A DNA stretch of 64,000 nt from assembly GCF_002929535.1 (NCBI RefSeq), contig NZ_PJJO01000054.1, positions 1-64,000 on the forward strand. The letters are read 5' to 3'. Below, in pieces: positions 17,265-26,305 of this stretch (positions are counted from its first letter, which is position 1; the number at the start of each line of letters is the position of its first letter). Made by a program: the position numbers and the translations under genes. This DNA comes from Cryobacterium sp. Y11. Lineage in GTDB: Bacteria > Actinomycetota > Actinomycetes > Actinomycetales > Microbacteriaceae. Below the pieces are notes generated by a model. The model did not search any database. It saw only the letters and a program-made list of their open reading frames with translations, and was not told the origin of the DNA.

Positions 17265-20200
17265 ATGCGCGTCAAAGTCACGTTGCAGCGTGCCGGTCTG
17301 GCCCCGGTCAACATCGCCATTACAGCGGATGCCACGGCTCTGCTCGGCGATATCGCCTCCGCCCTCTACGCGGCCGACCCGGCCAGGGCCGGGGCTGTGC
17401 TGCCGGAACGACTTACCCTGCAGGTGAGCGGCGAGACCGTCGATGGCTCGGCGCTCACGCTGCGGGTACTCAACCCCGCCGTCGACCTGACCGAGTCTGG
17501 GCTTCGCTCTGGCGCGGTCGTCGAGCTCGTGCAGGCAAGCGACGAATTCGCCCGCCCCGGTGAAAACCGTGGACCGGCAGCTGCGCGCATCACCATTTTG
17601 GCCGGTCCGGATGCCGGCCTGGAGTTCGACGTTCCGTTCGGGGCAAGCACCATCGGCCGAGACTACGGCGCCGAGGTACGCCTCGGCGACCCGCTCGTGT
17701 CGAAACGACACGCTCGCCTCAACGTGGCCGACGCCGTGGAGATTCTCGATCTCGGGTCGGCGAATGGCCTGCTCATGGGCGGCCTCCTCGTCTCCCGCAC
17801 GGTGCTGACCCCCGCCGACGTGGTGTCGCTCGGTGACACCGAGCTGAGCGTTGCGCCGCTGCAGCAGCTCGGTGCCGTACCCACGAGCACACCGGTCGTC
17901 GAGTTCGTGCGCCCTCCGCGGGTGGTCGCGCGGTTCCCCGGCCTCGAGCTGCTCGCGCCGACACCGCCGAAGGCACCGCAGCCGATGCGGTTTCCCTACC
18001 TGTCGATCGTGGCGCCGATCATCATGGGCGTCGTGCTCTACCTGGTGACCAGGAACATCCTGAGCCTGGCTTTTATCGCGCTCAGCCCGCTGCTGGTGAT
18101 CGGCGCCTTCGTTGACGGCAAGGTCACCGCCAAGCGGGTACTCAAACAGCAGATCAAACAGTTCGACGCCGGAATGCGGGCTTCGGAGACCGCCCGCGCG
18201 GCGGCACATTCCGCGGAACGGCTGGTGCGCGCCGCTGAGGCCCCCTCTCTCGCCGAGGTGGTCGATGCGGTGCGGCGCCACGGCGCCCTGCTCTGGACCC
18301 ACCGTCCAGAACACGAGGCCTTTCTCACCGCCCGGCTCGGGCTCGGGCGGGTGCCGTCGCGCTCGACGCTGGCCCTGCCAGGCACGAACGATTCCCTGCC
18401 CGAGTATTGGGAGCGACTTGAGAGCGCGGCCGCGGAGTTCAGCATGATCGACGAGGTACCCGTGCTCGTGGACTGGCGTTCGAGCGGAGCGCTCGGCCTG
18501 GCCGGACCGAGTGCGACCCGTGACGGAATCGCACGCGGCCTCGTCCTGCAGGCCGTCGGCTTACACTCCCCCGCTGAGCTGGTGATTACCGCCTTCACCA
18601 GCCCGGCTTCACGCCTCGGCTGGGATTGGCTGGAGTGGCTGCCGCACACCATGTCAGCGCACAGCCCGCTGACCGGTGAGCACCTCGCCGACAACCCGGG
18701 CAGCGCCCAGGCACTGCTCGCCCGGCTGGAGGCGCTCGTGGAGGCACGCGTGGAGGCATCCGTTTTATTGCGTGGTGCACTGACCGACAAGAATCAGACG
18801 GATGCCCGCCAGCCCGCGCTAATTCCGGCGGTGCTGGTGTTGATCGAAAACGATGCTCCGTTAGACCGAGGCCGAGCCACCCGGCTGGCCGAGCGCGGCG
18901 CCGACGCCAACGTGCACGTGATCTGGTGTGCCGGATCACTCGATCGGCTGCCAGCGGTCTGCCGCACGTTCCTGGTCGTTGCGGCCGAGTCCGTGCCGGG
19001 GGCGTCGAGCGGCCAGGTGCGCTGGGGCGAACAGACCATCCCGGTGCAGACCGAGACCCTCGACCTAGCGACGGCCCAGCGGCTCGCCAGGGCGCTGGCC
19101 CCGGTCGTCGATGTGGGCACGCCAATCAGTGACGATTCCGACCTGCCGAGGGCCGTCTCCTATGCCGTTCTGAGCCGGGTCGACCTGATCGATGAGCCGA
19201 GCGCGGTCATCGACCGGTGGCGGGAGAACAACTCACTCACCGTTCGAGACGGGTCGCCGCCAGTTCGCCGCAAGAAGGAGGGCACCCTGCGGGCGCTCGT
19301 GGGGCACACCGGCACCGAACCGTTTCACCTCGATTTGCGCGCCCAGGGACCGCACGCGCTGGTCGGCGGCACGACCGGGGCCGGCAAGAGCGAGTTCTTG
19401 CAGTCCTGGGTACTCGGCATGGCGGCCGCGCACAGCCCCGACCGGGTTGCCTTTCTGTTCGTTGACTACAAGGGAGGCGCGGCCTTCGCCGACTGCGTCG
19501 GCCTGCCACACACGGTCGGACTCGTCACCGACCTGTCGCCTCACCTGGTGCGGCGAGCGCTCACCTCGCTGCGCGCCGAGCTGCGCTACCGGGAGCACCT
19601 GCTCAATCGCAAGAGCGCAAAAGACCTCGTCTCGCTTGAGAAGACGGGTGACCCCGAGACACCGCCGAGCCTGCTCATCATCGTGGACGAGTTCGCGGCG
19701 CTCGCGACCGAAGTGCCCGAGTTCGTCGACGGCGTCGTGGATGTGGCCCAGCGCGGCCGGTCGCTCGGTCTCCACCTCATTTTGGCAACGCAACGACCAG
19801 CCGGCGTCATCAAGGACAACCTGCGAGCAAACACGAATCTGCGCATTGCCCTGCGCATGGCCGACGCCGAGGATTCCAACGACATTCTCGGCACACCACA
19901 AGCGGCGCACTTCGACCCGTCCATCCCCGGCCGCGGCGCAGCGAAGACCGGGCCGGGGCGCATCGCTGCGTTCCAGACCGGGTATGCCGGCGGCTGGACC
20001 ACGAAAACCCCCACCCGACCACGCATCGACCTGCAGCAGCTGAACTTCGGATCGGGTCTGGCCTGGGAGGTACCGGAGGTCGACGTCGCGGAGGTACGTG
20101 ACCCGGGGCCGACCGATATCGCGCGCATGGTGACGACCATCACGGCCGCCGCCAGCCAGGCCGCCGTGCCGCCGCCGCGCAAGCCGTGGCTCGATGAGCT

Positions 20201-21752
20201 TGCCGCCGTGTATGACTTCATGGAGCAGCCGCATCCACGAACCGATGAGCGACTGCTGCTTGGAGTGATCGACGATCCCGCGACCCAGTCGCAGCCCGCG
20301 ATGTTCTACGAGCCCGATCGCGACGGCAACATGGCCGTCTTCGGCGCCGGGGGCTCCGGCAAAAGCGCCGCCCTGCGCCTGCTCGCCATCGCCGCCGCGG
20401 TCACCTCGAACGGCGGGCCGATTCAGGTCTATGGTCTTGATTTCGGTGCGGGCGGCCTGCGCATGCTCGAGGACCTGCCCCACGTCGGCGCGATCATCAG
20501 CGGTGACGACGGCGAGCGCGTCGTTCGCCTGCTGCGCACCCTGCGCGATCTGGTCGATGACCGCGCCGTGCGGTATGCGGAGGTTCGAGCGGGCACAATC
20601 GGTGAGTACCGCAAGCTGGCGAACCGGCCAGCCGAGCCGCGCATCCTCTTGCTCGTCGACGGGATAGGGGCATTTCGAGAAGCCTACGAATTCGCCTCCA
20701 CGTCGCAGTGGTTCACCGTGTTTGCCCAGATCGCCGCGGATGGCCGCCAGCTCGGCGTGCACGTCGTGATGACCGGGGACCGGCCGAACGCCATCCCCAG
20801 TTCGATCAGCTCCACCGTGCAGAAGCGACTCGTACTGCGGCAAGCCACCGAAGATGACTACATGCTTCTGGGAGCGCCGAAAGACGTGCTGAGCGTCACG
20901 AGCCCTCCCGGTCGGGGCATCATCGACGGCAACGAGGTGCAGCTCGCTGTGCTCGGGGCGAGCTCGAACCTCGCGGTGCAGTCGCGGGAGGTTCAGCGCC
21001 TGGCTGCGAGCATGCGTCGCCAGTCTCCGCTGGAGGCGCCACGCATTGGGCGGCTCCCCGAACACGTTTCGCTGCTCTTACTGCCCGAAACGGATGCTCA
21101 GGGCCGGGCCGCCATCGGACTGGCCGACGATACCCTGGCCGCGATCGGGGTCGAGCAGCGGGGAACGTTCATCATCTCGGGGCCGCCCGGCAGCGGTCGC
21201 ACCACGGCGCTCGCGACGCTCGTGGCAGCTCTCGGGCGGTCACCGCAGCACCCGCAGATTGCCCTGTTTGCGCCACGACGAACAGCGTTGAGCGGTGCGG
21301 CTGCAGGGCGGCTCGGCACCGACGGCTCCGACGGTTTCGTTCTCGTCGCGGACACCATCGACGCGGTCGTGACCGCAGCGTCCCGGCTCACGGAACGCAT
21401 TGAGGCCGGTTCGTTCACGGTGGGGCAACTCGCGGTGGTACTCGAAGGGGTGACCGATTTCACGGGGACCGACGCGGAGCATCCGCTCGCCCAGCTGGTG
21501 AAGGCGGCGGCGCGGGCCGAGCTGTTTGTCGTCGGGGAAGCCGAGAGCTCCACCTGGTCCCAGGCCTACACGCTCGCTGGTCCGTTCAAATCGGGCCGGA
21601 GGGGCTTGCTGCTCGTGCCCGGTGAGATGGACGGCGACATGCTGCTCGGCACCCCGCTCGGGCGCCTGAAGCGCAGCGAATTTCCTCCTGGCCGGGGCTT
21701 TCTCATCGTCAACGGCCACGCAATGCGCCTGCAGGCTGCGATGGTGAATTGA
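17265..21752 (+). CDS. FtsK/SpoIIIE-type T7SS ATPase (EccC/EssC-like) with N-terminal FHA domain
   Basis: A 1495-residue protein with AGGAGG 7 bases before ATG. Domains: a small beta-grasp/ubiquitin-like segment (1-92; ends DLTESGLRSGAVVELV); FHA (about 106-200; STIGRDYGAEVRL, SKRHARL, DLGSANGLLMGG); two membrane helices (about 244-283); then three tandem P-loop ATPase domains. Walker A of domain 1 is GTTGAGKS (702-709) with Walker B LLIIVDEFAAL; domain 2 has GAGGSGKS (1027-1034); domain 3 has GPPGSGRTT (1306-1314), where the P-loop Lys is Arg. FHA plus two helices plus three ATPases is the layout of firmicute EssC. It should be the motor for the WXG100 proteins encoded downstream. Confidence 0.93.
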   Translation: MRVKVTLQRAGLAPVNIAITADATALLGDIASALYAADPARAGAVLPERLTLQVSGETVDGSALTLRVLNPAVDLTESGLRSGAVVELVQASDEFARPGENRGPAAARITILAGPDAGLEFDVPFGASTIGRDYGAEVRLGDPLVSKRHARLNVADAVEILDLGSANGLLMGGLLVSRTVLTPADVVSLGDTELSVAPLQQLGAVPTSTPVVEFVRPPRVVARFPGLELLAPTPPKAPQPMRFPYLSIVAPIIMGVVLYLVTRNILSLAFIALSPLLVIGAFVDGKVTAKRVLKQQIKQFDAGMRASETARAAAHSAERLVRAAEAPSLAEVVDAVRRHGALLWTHRPEHEAFLTARLGLGRVPSRSTLALPGTNDSLPEYWERLESAAAEFSMIDEVPVLVDWRSSGALGLAGPSATRDGIARGLVLQAVGLHSPAELVITAFTSPASRLGWDWLEWLPHTMSAHSPLTGEHLADNPGSAQALLARLEALVEARVEASVLLRGALTDKNQTDARQPALIPAVLVLIENDAPLDRGRATRLAERGADANVHVIWCAGSLDRLPAVCRTFLVVAAESVPGASSGQVRWGEQTIPVQTETLDLATAQRLARALAPVVDVGTPISDDSDLPRAVSYAVLSRVDLIDEPSAVIDRWRENNSLTVRDGSPPVRRKKEGTLRALVGHTGTEPFHLDLRAQGPHALVGGTTGAGKSEFLQSWVLGMAAAHSPDRVAFLFVDYKGGAAFADCVGLPHTVGLVTDLSPHLVRRALTSLRAELRYREHLLNRKSAKDLVSLEKTGDPETPPSLLIIVDEFAALATEVPEFVDGVVDVAQRGRSLGLHLILATQRPAGVIKDNLRANTNLRIALRMADAEDSNDILGTPQAAHFDPSIPGRGAAKTGPGRIAAFQTGYAGGWTTKTPTRPRIDLQQLNFGSGLAWEVPEVDVAEVRDPGPTDIARMVTTITAAASQAAVPPPRKPWLDELAAVYDFMEQPHPRTDERLLLGVIDDPATQSQPAMFYEPDRDGNMAVFGAGGSGKSAALRLLAIAAAVTSNGGPIQVYGLDFGAGGLRMLEDLPHVGAIISGDDGERVVRLLRTLRDLVDDRAVRYAEVRAGTIGEYRKLANRPAEPRILLLVDGIGAFREAYEFASTSQWFTVFAQIAADGRQLGVHVVMTGDRPNAIPSSISSTVQKRLVLRQATEDDYMLLGAPKDVLSVTSPPGRGIIDGNEVQLAVLGASSNLAVQSREVQRLAASMRRQSPLEAPRIGRLPEHVSLLLLPETDAQGRAAIGLADDTLAAIGVEQRGTFIISGPPGSGRTTALATLVAALGRSPQHPQIALFAPRRTALSGAAAGRLGTDGSDGFVLVADTIDAVVTAASRLTERIEAGSFTVGQLAVVLEGVTDFTGTDAEHPLAQLVKAAARAELFVVGEAESSTWSQAYTLAGPFKSGRRGLLLVPGEMDGDMLLGTPLGRLKRSEFPPGRGFLIVNGHAMRLQAAMVN

Positions 21753-21817
21753 CACCATCGACAGCTGTTGACCGCCGCCATAGATTTGCCCTGTTGCACC
21801 GCACCGGGGCAAAAACA

Positions 21818-21841
21818 CCGAGATCGAACCGTCGATCTCGG
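21818..21841 (+). promoter_or_regulatory. Perfect hairpin between the EccC-like and WXG100 genes
   Basis: CCGAGATCGA (21818-21827) and TCGATCTCGG (21832-21841) form a 10-bp perfect stem with an ACCG loop in the 131-bp gap. No T-run follows. It could be a processing or stabilising stem, or an attenuator, that lets the small WXG100 mRNA accumulate above the level of the ATPase mRNA. That role is inference. Confidence 0.5.
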
Positions 21842-21883
21842 CCAGCACCACCCTCACGAACTACCGAAACGAAGGAATAAATC

Positions 21884-22150
21884 ATGGCCGTATGGGGTCT
21901 CGATGTAGAACAGGTTCGTACACTCAGCAGCCAGCTTTCGCAGAAAGCCAGCGATATTGAAGGGGTGCTGAGCACCCTCACCAACACCTTGGGCAACACG
22001 GAATGGACCGGCCCGGATGCTTCAGGATTCCGCAGTGACTGGAATGGCCAGCATTCTGCTGCTCTGCGCCAGGTCATCAATGCTCTGAACGAGGCCTCGC
22101 AGAAGGCCTCGCAGAATGCTCAGGCGCAGGAACAGACCTCGAACGCCTAA
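21884..22150 (+). CDS. WXG100-family secreted protein (ESAT-6-like)
   Basis: An 88-residue, helix-rich protein with the WXG100 hairpin motif as EWTGPDASGFRSDW near residues 39-53. It fits the usual 80-100 residue size, has no Cys and no signal peptide. GAAGGA upstream supports the ATG. WXG100 proteins form helical-hairpin dimers and are exported by EccC/EssC motors. Placement directly after the ATPase gene makes it the probable core substrate. I see no YxxxD/E export signal at the C-terminus (tail AQAQEQTSNA). Confidence 0.92.
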   Translation: MAVWGLDVEQVRTLSSQLSQKASDIEGVLSTLTNTLGNTEWTGPDASGFRSDWNGQHSAALRQVINALNEASQKASQNAQAQEQTSNA

Positions 22151-22235
22151 CCGGCCGAGTTTGTGTAGGTCGCCGGTTCGCCCGGCGGCCCTCACAAACC
22201 ACACCACTTCCGATCGACAATAGAAGGGTCCTGCC

Positions 22236-23159
22236 ATGGCGGGTAAGTATGGCGCCGACGTCGAGCAACTTCGACAGTTGGCACACAGCATGAGCACGGC
22301 GAGCGACCGGCTCGAACGAGACCGGCTCACCGTCGGACACCAGATCAAAATCAGCGCGTGGGTCGGCCCCTTCGCAGCAACCTTCAAGGCCCAGTGGGAG
22401 TCCGAGCACAGCCTGCACGTCGCATCCGTTGCGCGGGTGCTGGAGGAGAACGCGACTCAGCTTCGCAAGAACGCCGACGCGCAGGAGGCCGCCAGCGCCG
22501 CCGACGGCTCAACTTTTGGCCGGATCGTCGAGAGCGCCGAGAGCGCCGATGTCGGAAGGATCATCGCGGACCTCATAGGCGGCGGCAGACCCGACGAGGC
22601 TATCAAGAAGCTCCTGGATCTCCTCGGTGGATCGTTGACTCTGCTTGATATAGCGACCATCGCACGCGAGATGTCGAACCTACCCACCACAACGCTCTTG
22701 CAAAAGTTCTTGGGCCCGATCGCTCTTGTGCTGGAGGGCAACGAAATTGTTGGCCTCGTCAAGTCCGGCGATGTCGGAGGAGCCCTCGGTCACCTGGGCT
22801 CCGGAGTCGCCTCCCTGACCAGTTATGTTATGGCTTTCACGCCTGGCGCGGCCCATGCTGCGGGAACTGCCGGGCTCACGGCCGGGCTGCAGAGACTGTC
22901 TCCCCTTGTCTTGGGCATCTCAGCTCTGGTGACATTCGTGGACATGACGATTCCCAGAACGCAAGCGGAGCAGAACGAAACGTACGAGATGGGAGCGCGA
23001 CACCTCTTCGGGAGAAACGTCGACGTTGACAACCTGTCTCAAGAGCAGGCGTCTCAAATGAGTCGACGATATGAAGGCGTGTGGGGAGCGATGACAATGA
23101 TCAGCGACAAGATGGACACTACTGCCGAGGAACTTTTCTCGTCGAACCGGGGTAAGTGA
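22236..23159 (+). CDS. WXG100-like protein with long hydrophobic C-terminal extension
   Basis: A 307-residue protein. Residues 1-95 form a WXG100-like helical hairpin with the turn SAWVGPFAATFKAQW and a second helix ending near NADAQEAASAADG. The remainder is largely hydrophobic or amphipathic (LLDLLGGSLTLLDIATIA; LGPIALVLEGNEIVGLV; GLQRLSPLVLGISALVTFVD) and ends in a polar tail. AGAAGGG precedes the ATG. The long-WXG plan is reminiscent of T7SS effectors, but I recognise no toxin catalytic motif. Its stop overlaps the next gene (TGATG), suggesting an effector/partner pair. Confidence 0.75.
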   Translation: MAGKYGADVEQLRQLAHSMSTASDRLERDRLTVGHQIKISAWVGPFAATFKAQWESEHSLHVASVARVLEENATQLRKNADAQEAASAADGSTFGRIVESAESADVGRIIADLIGGGRPDEAIKKLLDLLGGSLTLLDIATIAREMSNLPTTTLLQKFLGPIALVLEGNEIVGLVKSGDVGGALGHLGSGVASLTSYVMAFTPGAAHAAGTAGLTAGLQRLSPLVLGISALVTFVDMTIPRTQAEQNETYEMGARHLFGRNVDVDNLSQEQASQMSRRYEGVWGAMTMISDKMDTTAEELFSSNRGK

Positions 23160-23755
23160 TGACTGCACAACTCGCCGACGATGAGAACTACTTACTGGTT
23201 TCCATTGCCGAAATAGCTGGGTATCTGTCGCTAAGCGGCACAGGTGGGCAATTCAGCGCAGAACAGCTCGAGCTTGCTCCGTTTTTGGCCGCGCCTGAAT
23301 ACGTCGACCTTGGCTGGTCGCTTCTGCTCTCTCGCGCCAGGCTCCTGAGCGAAACCGAGCGCGTCGTTTTCCTGCAACGGATCCTTGAAATCCTCGCGTC
23401 CCTCAAGACCGCAACAACGTGCATCTCACTCAACCCCGTAGGCGGTGAAAAATCTCTCCTCTTTCTAGGACCGGAGACCAGCATCGAACTGATAATCGCA
23501 CCCGAGGGTTGGTTTGCAAGCCAGATGTGGGGCTGCATCGAACCAACCGCACTCGAGCTAGCCGAGCATTTCGCTGGTCGGCTGGACGGCGAATTCGTTA
23601 TCAAGATGCACAACGTCTCTGGTGATTATTCCGGCGCGGCGTGGGATAGGGGACTCCTCTATAGTCAGTCGGGCGAATCTGATCGTTGGGTTGAAAAAGG
23701 ACCTGTGCCCCGGTCTGACGCTCCGCTCGCGGCCTTTGCGCACGTGAATTCCTAG
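23159..23755 (+). CDS. Uncharacterised partner of the long WXG100-like protein
   Basis: 198 residues from the ATG that overlaps the previous stop. I do not recognise a family. The sequence is soluble, mixed alpha/beta and acidic (starts MTAQLADDENYLLVSIAEIAG, contains KSLLFLGPETSIELIIAPEGWF). Tight coupling to the long WXG100-like gene suggests a chaperone, adaptor or immunity-like partner; that is inference. Base composition here is somewhat less GC-biased than in the upstream operon. Confidence 0.7.
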   Translation: MTAQLADDENYLLVSIAEIAGYLSLSGTGGQFSAEQLELAPFLAAPEYVDLGWSLLLSRARLLSETERVVFLQRILEILASLKTATTCISLNPVGGEKSLLFLGPETSIELIIAPEGWFASQMWGCIEPTALELAEHFAGRLDGEFVIKMHNVSGDYSGAAWDRGLLYSQSGESDRWVEKGPVPRSDAPLAAFAHVNS

Positions 23756-23832
23756 CAAGGCTTGCGCTTCGAGCCGTAACGAAAGCTCGCAGCGCAGATG
23801 GTCGGATTCAATGAGCGGTGTGACAGAAATGA

Positions 23833-26223
23833 GTGGGCATGCATTGGAGCATCTACGACACGATGTTGATGGTGACCGGCATCAGCTCGGCCGCGATCGC
23901 GTTCGTGCCGGGAATCACGAACAAAGCCCGCGCCATCTCTGTTGCCGTGGGAACGCTGCTGGTGATCGCTGCTCTGATCACCGGCAGTCTGAGCAGTTTC
24001 ACCTATCCGCAGCAGGTTCTGCTCGGGCCGCTTCTCCCTGCCGTGGTCGCGATCCGGCTGTGGTGGGCCGCCCGTAAGCCGCCAGCGGCCGGGCTCGACC
24101 CGAATGCCACCTCCGAGCAATTGTTCCAGCTGGCGCAACAGCAGCCGGCCCTGCGGCCGGCGATTGCGGCGCACGCCAACGCCTACCCCGCACTGATCGA
24201 TTGGCTTGGGGCGCAGGGCGAACCTGCAACGGATGCCGCACTCGCCGCGCGCGGGTCAACCCCCGACGATGTCCCAGTCACGCTCGCCACCGAGGCACCC
24301 GAGGCACCCGACAATCGGCTCGACACGCCGACCGACCCCAGCGACCCGCACGCCCTCGCGACGGACCCGGCCACCACGGCGGCGACCCTCGCCGACCTGG
24401 CCTATCGCTACCCCGCACTGCGGGGTGTCATCGCCGCCAACCCGGCCGCCTACCCGGAATTGCGAGACTGGATCGCGGCCGCGGGCGAGAGGGCACCGGA
24501 TTCACAACCCGGGGAGCCACAACTCGACCACTCGCCAGGTTTGCTCCCTTCCCTGGCCGTTCTCGTCGTTTGTCTGGTGCTGGCAGCCGTCGGAATCGTC
24601 GGCACGATCGCTGAGGCGAACGATGGCGGGACCTCTGACTCGAGTGCGGCCGACACCAGCGGCACGGCATACGACGAGGAAATCCTGAGTGAGACCGAGG
24701 CGAGCGGTGTGGGCTCGCCGCTCGCGGCATCCGCTCAACCGGTAATAGCCACGCCGCGCAACGTACCCACCGTGCTGGTACTCGATGCCTCCGGGTCGAT
24801 GGTGCGCGATGTTTCCACCGGCGGCACCCGAATGGAGGCCGCGCGTGCCGCCACGACGACGTTCGTGAACGGGCTCAGTGACGGATCCAGGCTCGGGCTC
24901 ACCGTGTTCGGCACCTCGACCGGCAACGCGGTCGAAGACCAAGCGGCCGGATGCCGGGACGTCACGACGATCCTGCCCGTCGGCCCGGTCGATAAAACCG
25001 AACTCAGTGCTGCCGTGGCCGCGATCGTCGAGAGCGGCTACACGCCCATCGGCCTCGCATTGCAGCACGCTGCCGATCAGTTGCCGGCTGCGGAGGAAGC
25101 CACGATCGTTCTGGTCTCGGACGGCATTGACACCTGCACCCCGCCGCCATCGTGCGAGATCGCTGCGACGCTCAAGCAGGCCCATCCCGACTTGACGATC
25201 CACACCATCGGCTTTCTCGTTGATGCCGACGAGGAGGCCCAAGCCCAGCTGGCCTGCATCGCGGCGGCGAGTGGCGGGGAGTTCGTCGAGGCGGGCAATG
25301 CCGCGCAACTGGCGGCCCGGCTGCGCATTGCCAGCGACCCGGACTCTCTCGGCGACACCGTCACCCCCTCGGGCTTCAACGCCCTGCGCATCGGCATGAC
25401 GTTCGATCAGGCGCGCGCCGCCGAGCCGAGCCTCACCGTGACGCGCACCGCCATCGACTTCGTATATGTGGAGTGTTTCTACGCCACCATGCGCTTTCGG
25501 GACGGTGTTCTCTACGACATCTCCCCCACCGCGTCGGCACCCACGGCCGAAGGGCTGTCTATCGGCGACGACCTGACCCGCGCCGTGGAACTCTACGGCG
25601 AACCGACCACTGCAGAGACCGGTGAGCTCGGTACCTTCCAGGTCTTCCCGGCCACGCCCGGCGGAGCCAACGGATACCAGGTGTATTACGACGGCTACGA
25701 CCGCGTGGTGCAGATTGTGCTTTGCAGCTGTGGTCCGGGTGCCAATATAACAACGGATGCTTCCAGCTGGCAGATCGACTTCGATGGCATCGGTCCGATC
25801 AAACTCGGCGACTCGTTCGAGGAGGCCTTCGCTGTGGCGCCACAGAAGGCCAGCCAGGATCCCGAGTACTGCACCTGGCACGCCGAATTGGATGTCGCTG
25901 TCCCTAACGGCTCCTTGGAAATTGTGAGCGGCTATGCCGACCGGAGGCAATCGATCCTCGCCGTGTCAGTGTCCGACTGGAACGCCAACCCGGCCGGGTT
26001 CCCGCGAACGTGGGCGGGGGCCGGGATCGGTGCGACGTACGACGAGGTGCGAGCGGCCCACCCCGATGTCCGAGTGACGCCAGGCCCAGCACTGGACTAC
26101 GACTTATGGGTCATCACCGGGCAGAACGGAAACTCGATTATTTTCGAAGCGGACCAGACCGACCGCGTGGTGGCGATCACGGTCAACACGGTGCCCTCCA
26201 GCCTGTTCGAGGTCTGCGCGTAA
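23833..26223 (+). CDS. Membrane VWA-domain protein with variant leucine-rich repeats
   Basis: Up to 796 residues; start GTG 23833 or ATG 23839, neither with a good ribosome-binding site. Two N-terminal membrane segments are followed by two similar repeat units (QLAQQQPALRPAIAAHANAY and DLAYRYPALRGVIAANPAAY) of the variant leucine-rich-repeat type, a membrane helix (about 235-257) and a VWA domain with MIDAS motif VLVLDASGSM. The C-terminal 280 residues hold three units with a shared pattern (RIGMTFDQARAAEPSL, KLGDSFEEAFAVAPQ, GIGATYDEVRAAHPDV). VWA proteins often act with MoxR ATPases, so it may belong to the machine upstream. Confidence 0.83.
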   Translation: MGMHWSIYDTMLMVTGISSAAIAFVPGITNKARAISVAVGTLLVIAALITGSLSSFTYPQQVLLGPLLPAVVAIRLWWAARKPPAAGLDPNATSEQLFQLAQQQPALRPAIAAHANAYPALIDWLGAQGEPATDAALAARGSTPDDVPVTLATEAPEAPDNRLDTPTDPSDPHALATDPATTAATLADLAYRYPALRGVIAANPAAYPELRDWIAAAGERAPDSQPGEPQLDHSPGLLPSLAVLVVCLVLAAVGIVGTIAEANDGGTSDSSAADTSGTAYDEEILSETEASGVGSPLAASAQPVIATPRNVPTVLVLDASGSMVRDVSTGGTRMEAARAATTTFVNGLSDGSRLGLTVFGTSTGNAVEDQAAGCRDVTTILPVGPVDKTELSAAVAAIVESGYTPIGLALQHAADQLPAAEEATIVLVSDGIDTCTPPPSCEIAATLKQAHPDLTIHTIGFLVDADEEAQAQLACIAAASGGEFVEAGNAAQLAARLRIASDPDSLGDTVTPSGFNALRIGMTFDQARAAEPSLTVTRTAIDFVYVECFYATMRFRDGVLYDISPTASAPTAEGLSIGDDLTRAVELYGEPTTAETGELGTFQVFPATPGGANGYQVYYDGYDRVVQIVLCSCGPGANITTDASSWQIDFDGIGPIKLGDSFEEAFAVAPQKASQDPEYCTWHAELDVAVPNGSLEIVSGYADRRQSILAVSVSDWNANPAGFPRTWAGAGIGATYDEVRAAHPDVRVTPGPALDYDLWVITGQNGNSIIFEADQTDRVVAITVNTVPSSLFEVCA

Positions 26224-26305
26224 GCCCCGCAGCAGGAGCTGCGGCGCCCCGCTAGTCTGGACCTGAAGCTGCGCCGGGCAGCCGTGAGGGGCGGGTCGGG
26301 GGAAC

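Noticed and set aside
19233-21065. A 610-codon open frame antisense to the FtsK-type ATPase
   Set aside because: Long antisense frames are common in GC-rich coding DNA; composition is Arg/Gly/His-rich with no domain, and the + strand gene is certain.
22236-23159. LXG-type polymorphic toxin
   Set aside because: The WXG-like N-terminus fits, but no nuclease, ADP-ribosyl or NAD-glycohydrolase motif is visible in the C-terminal part.
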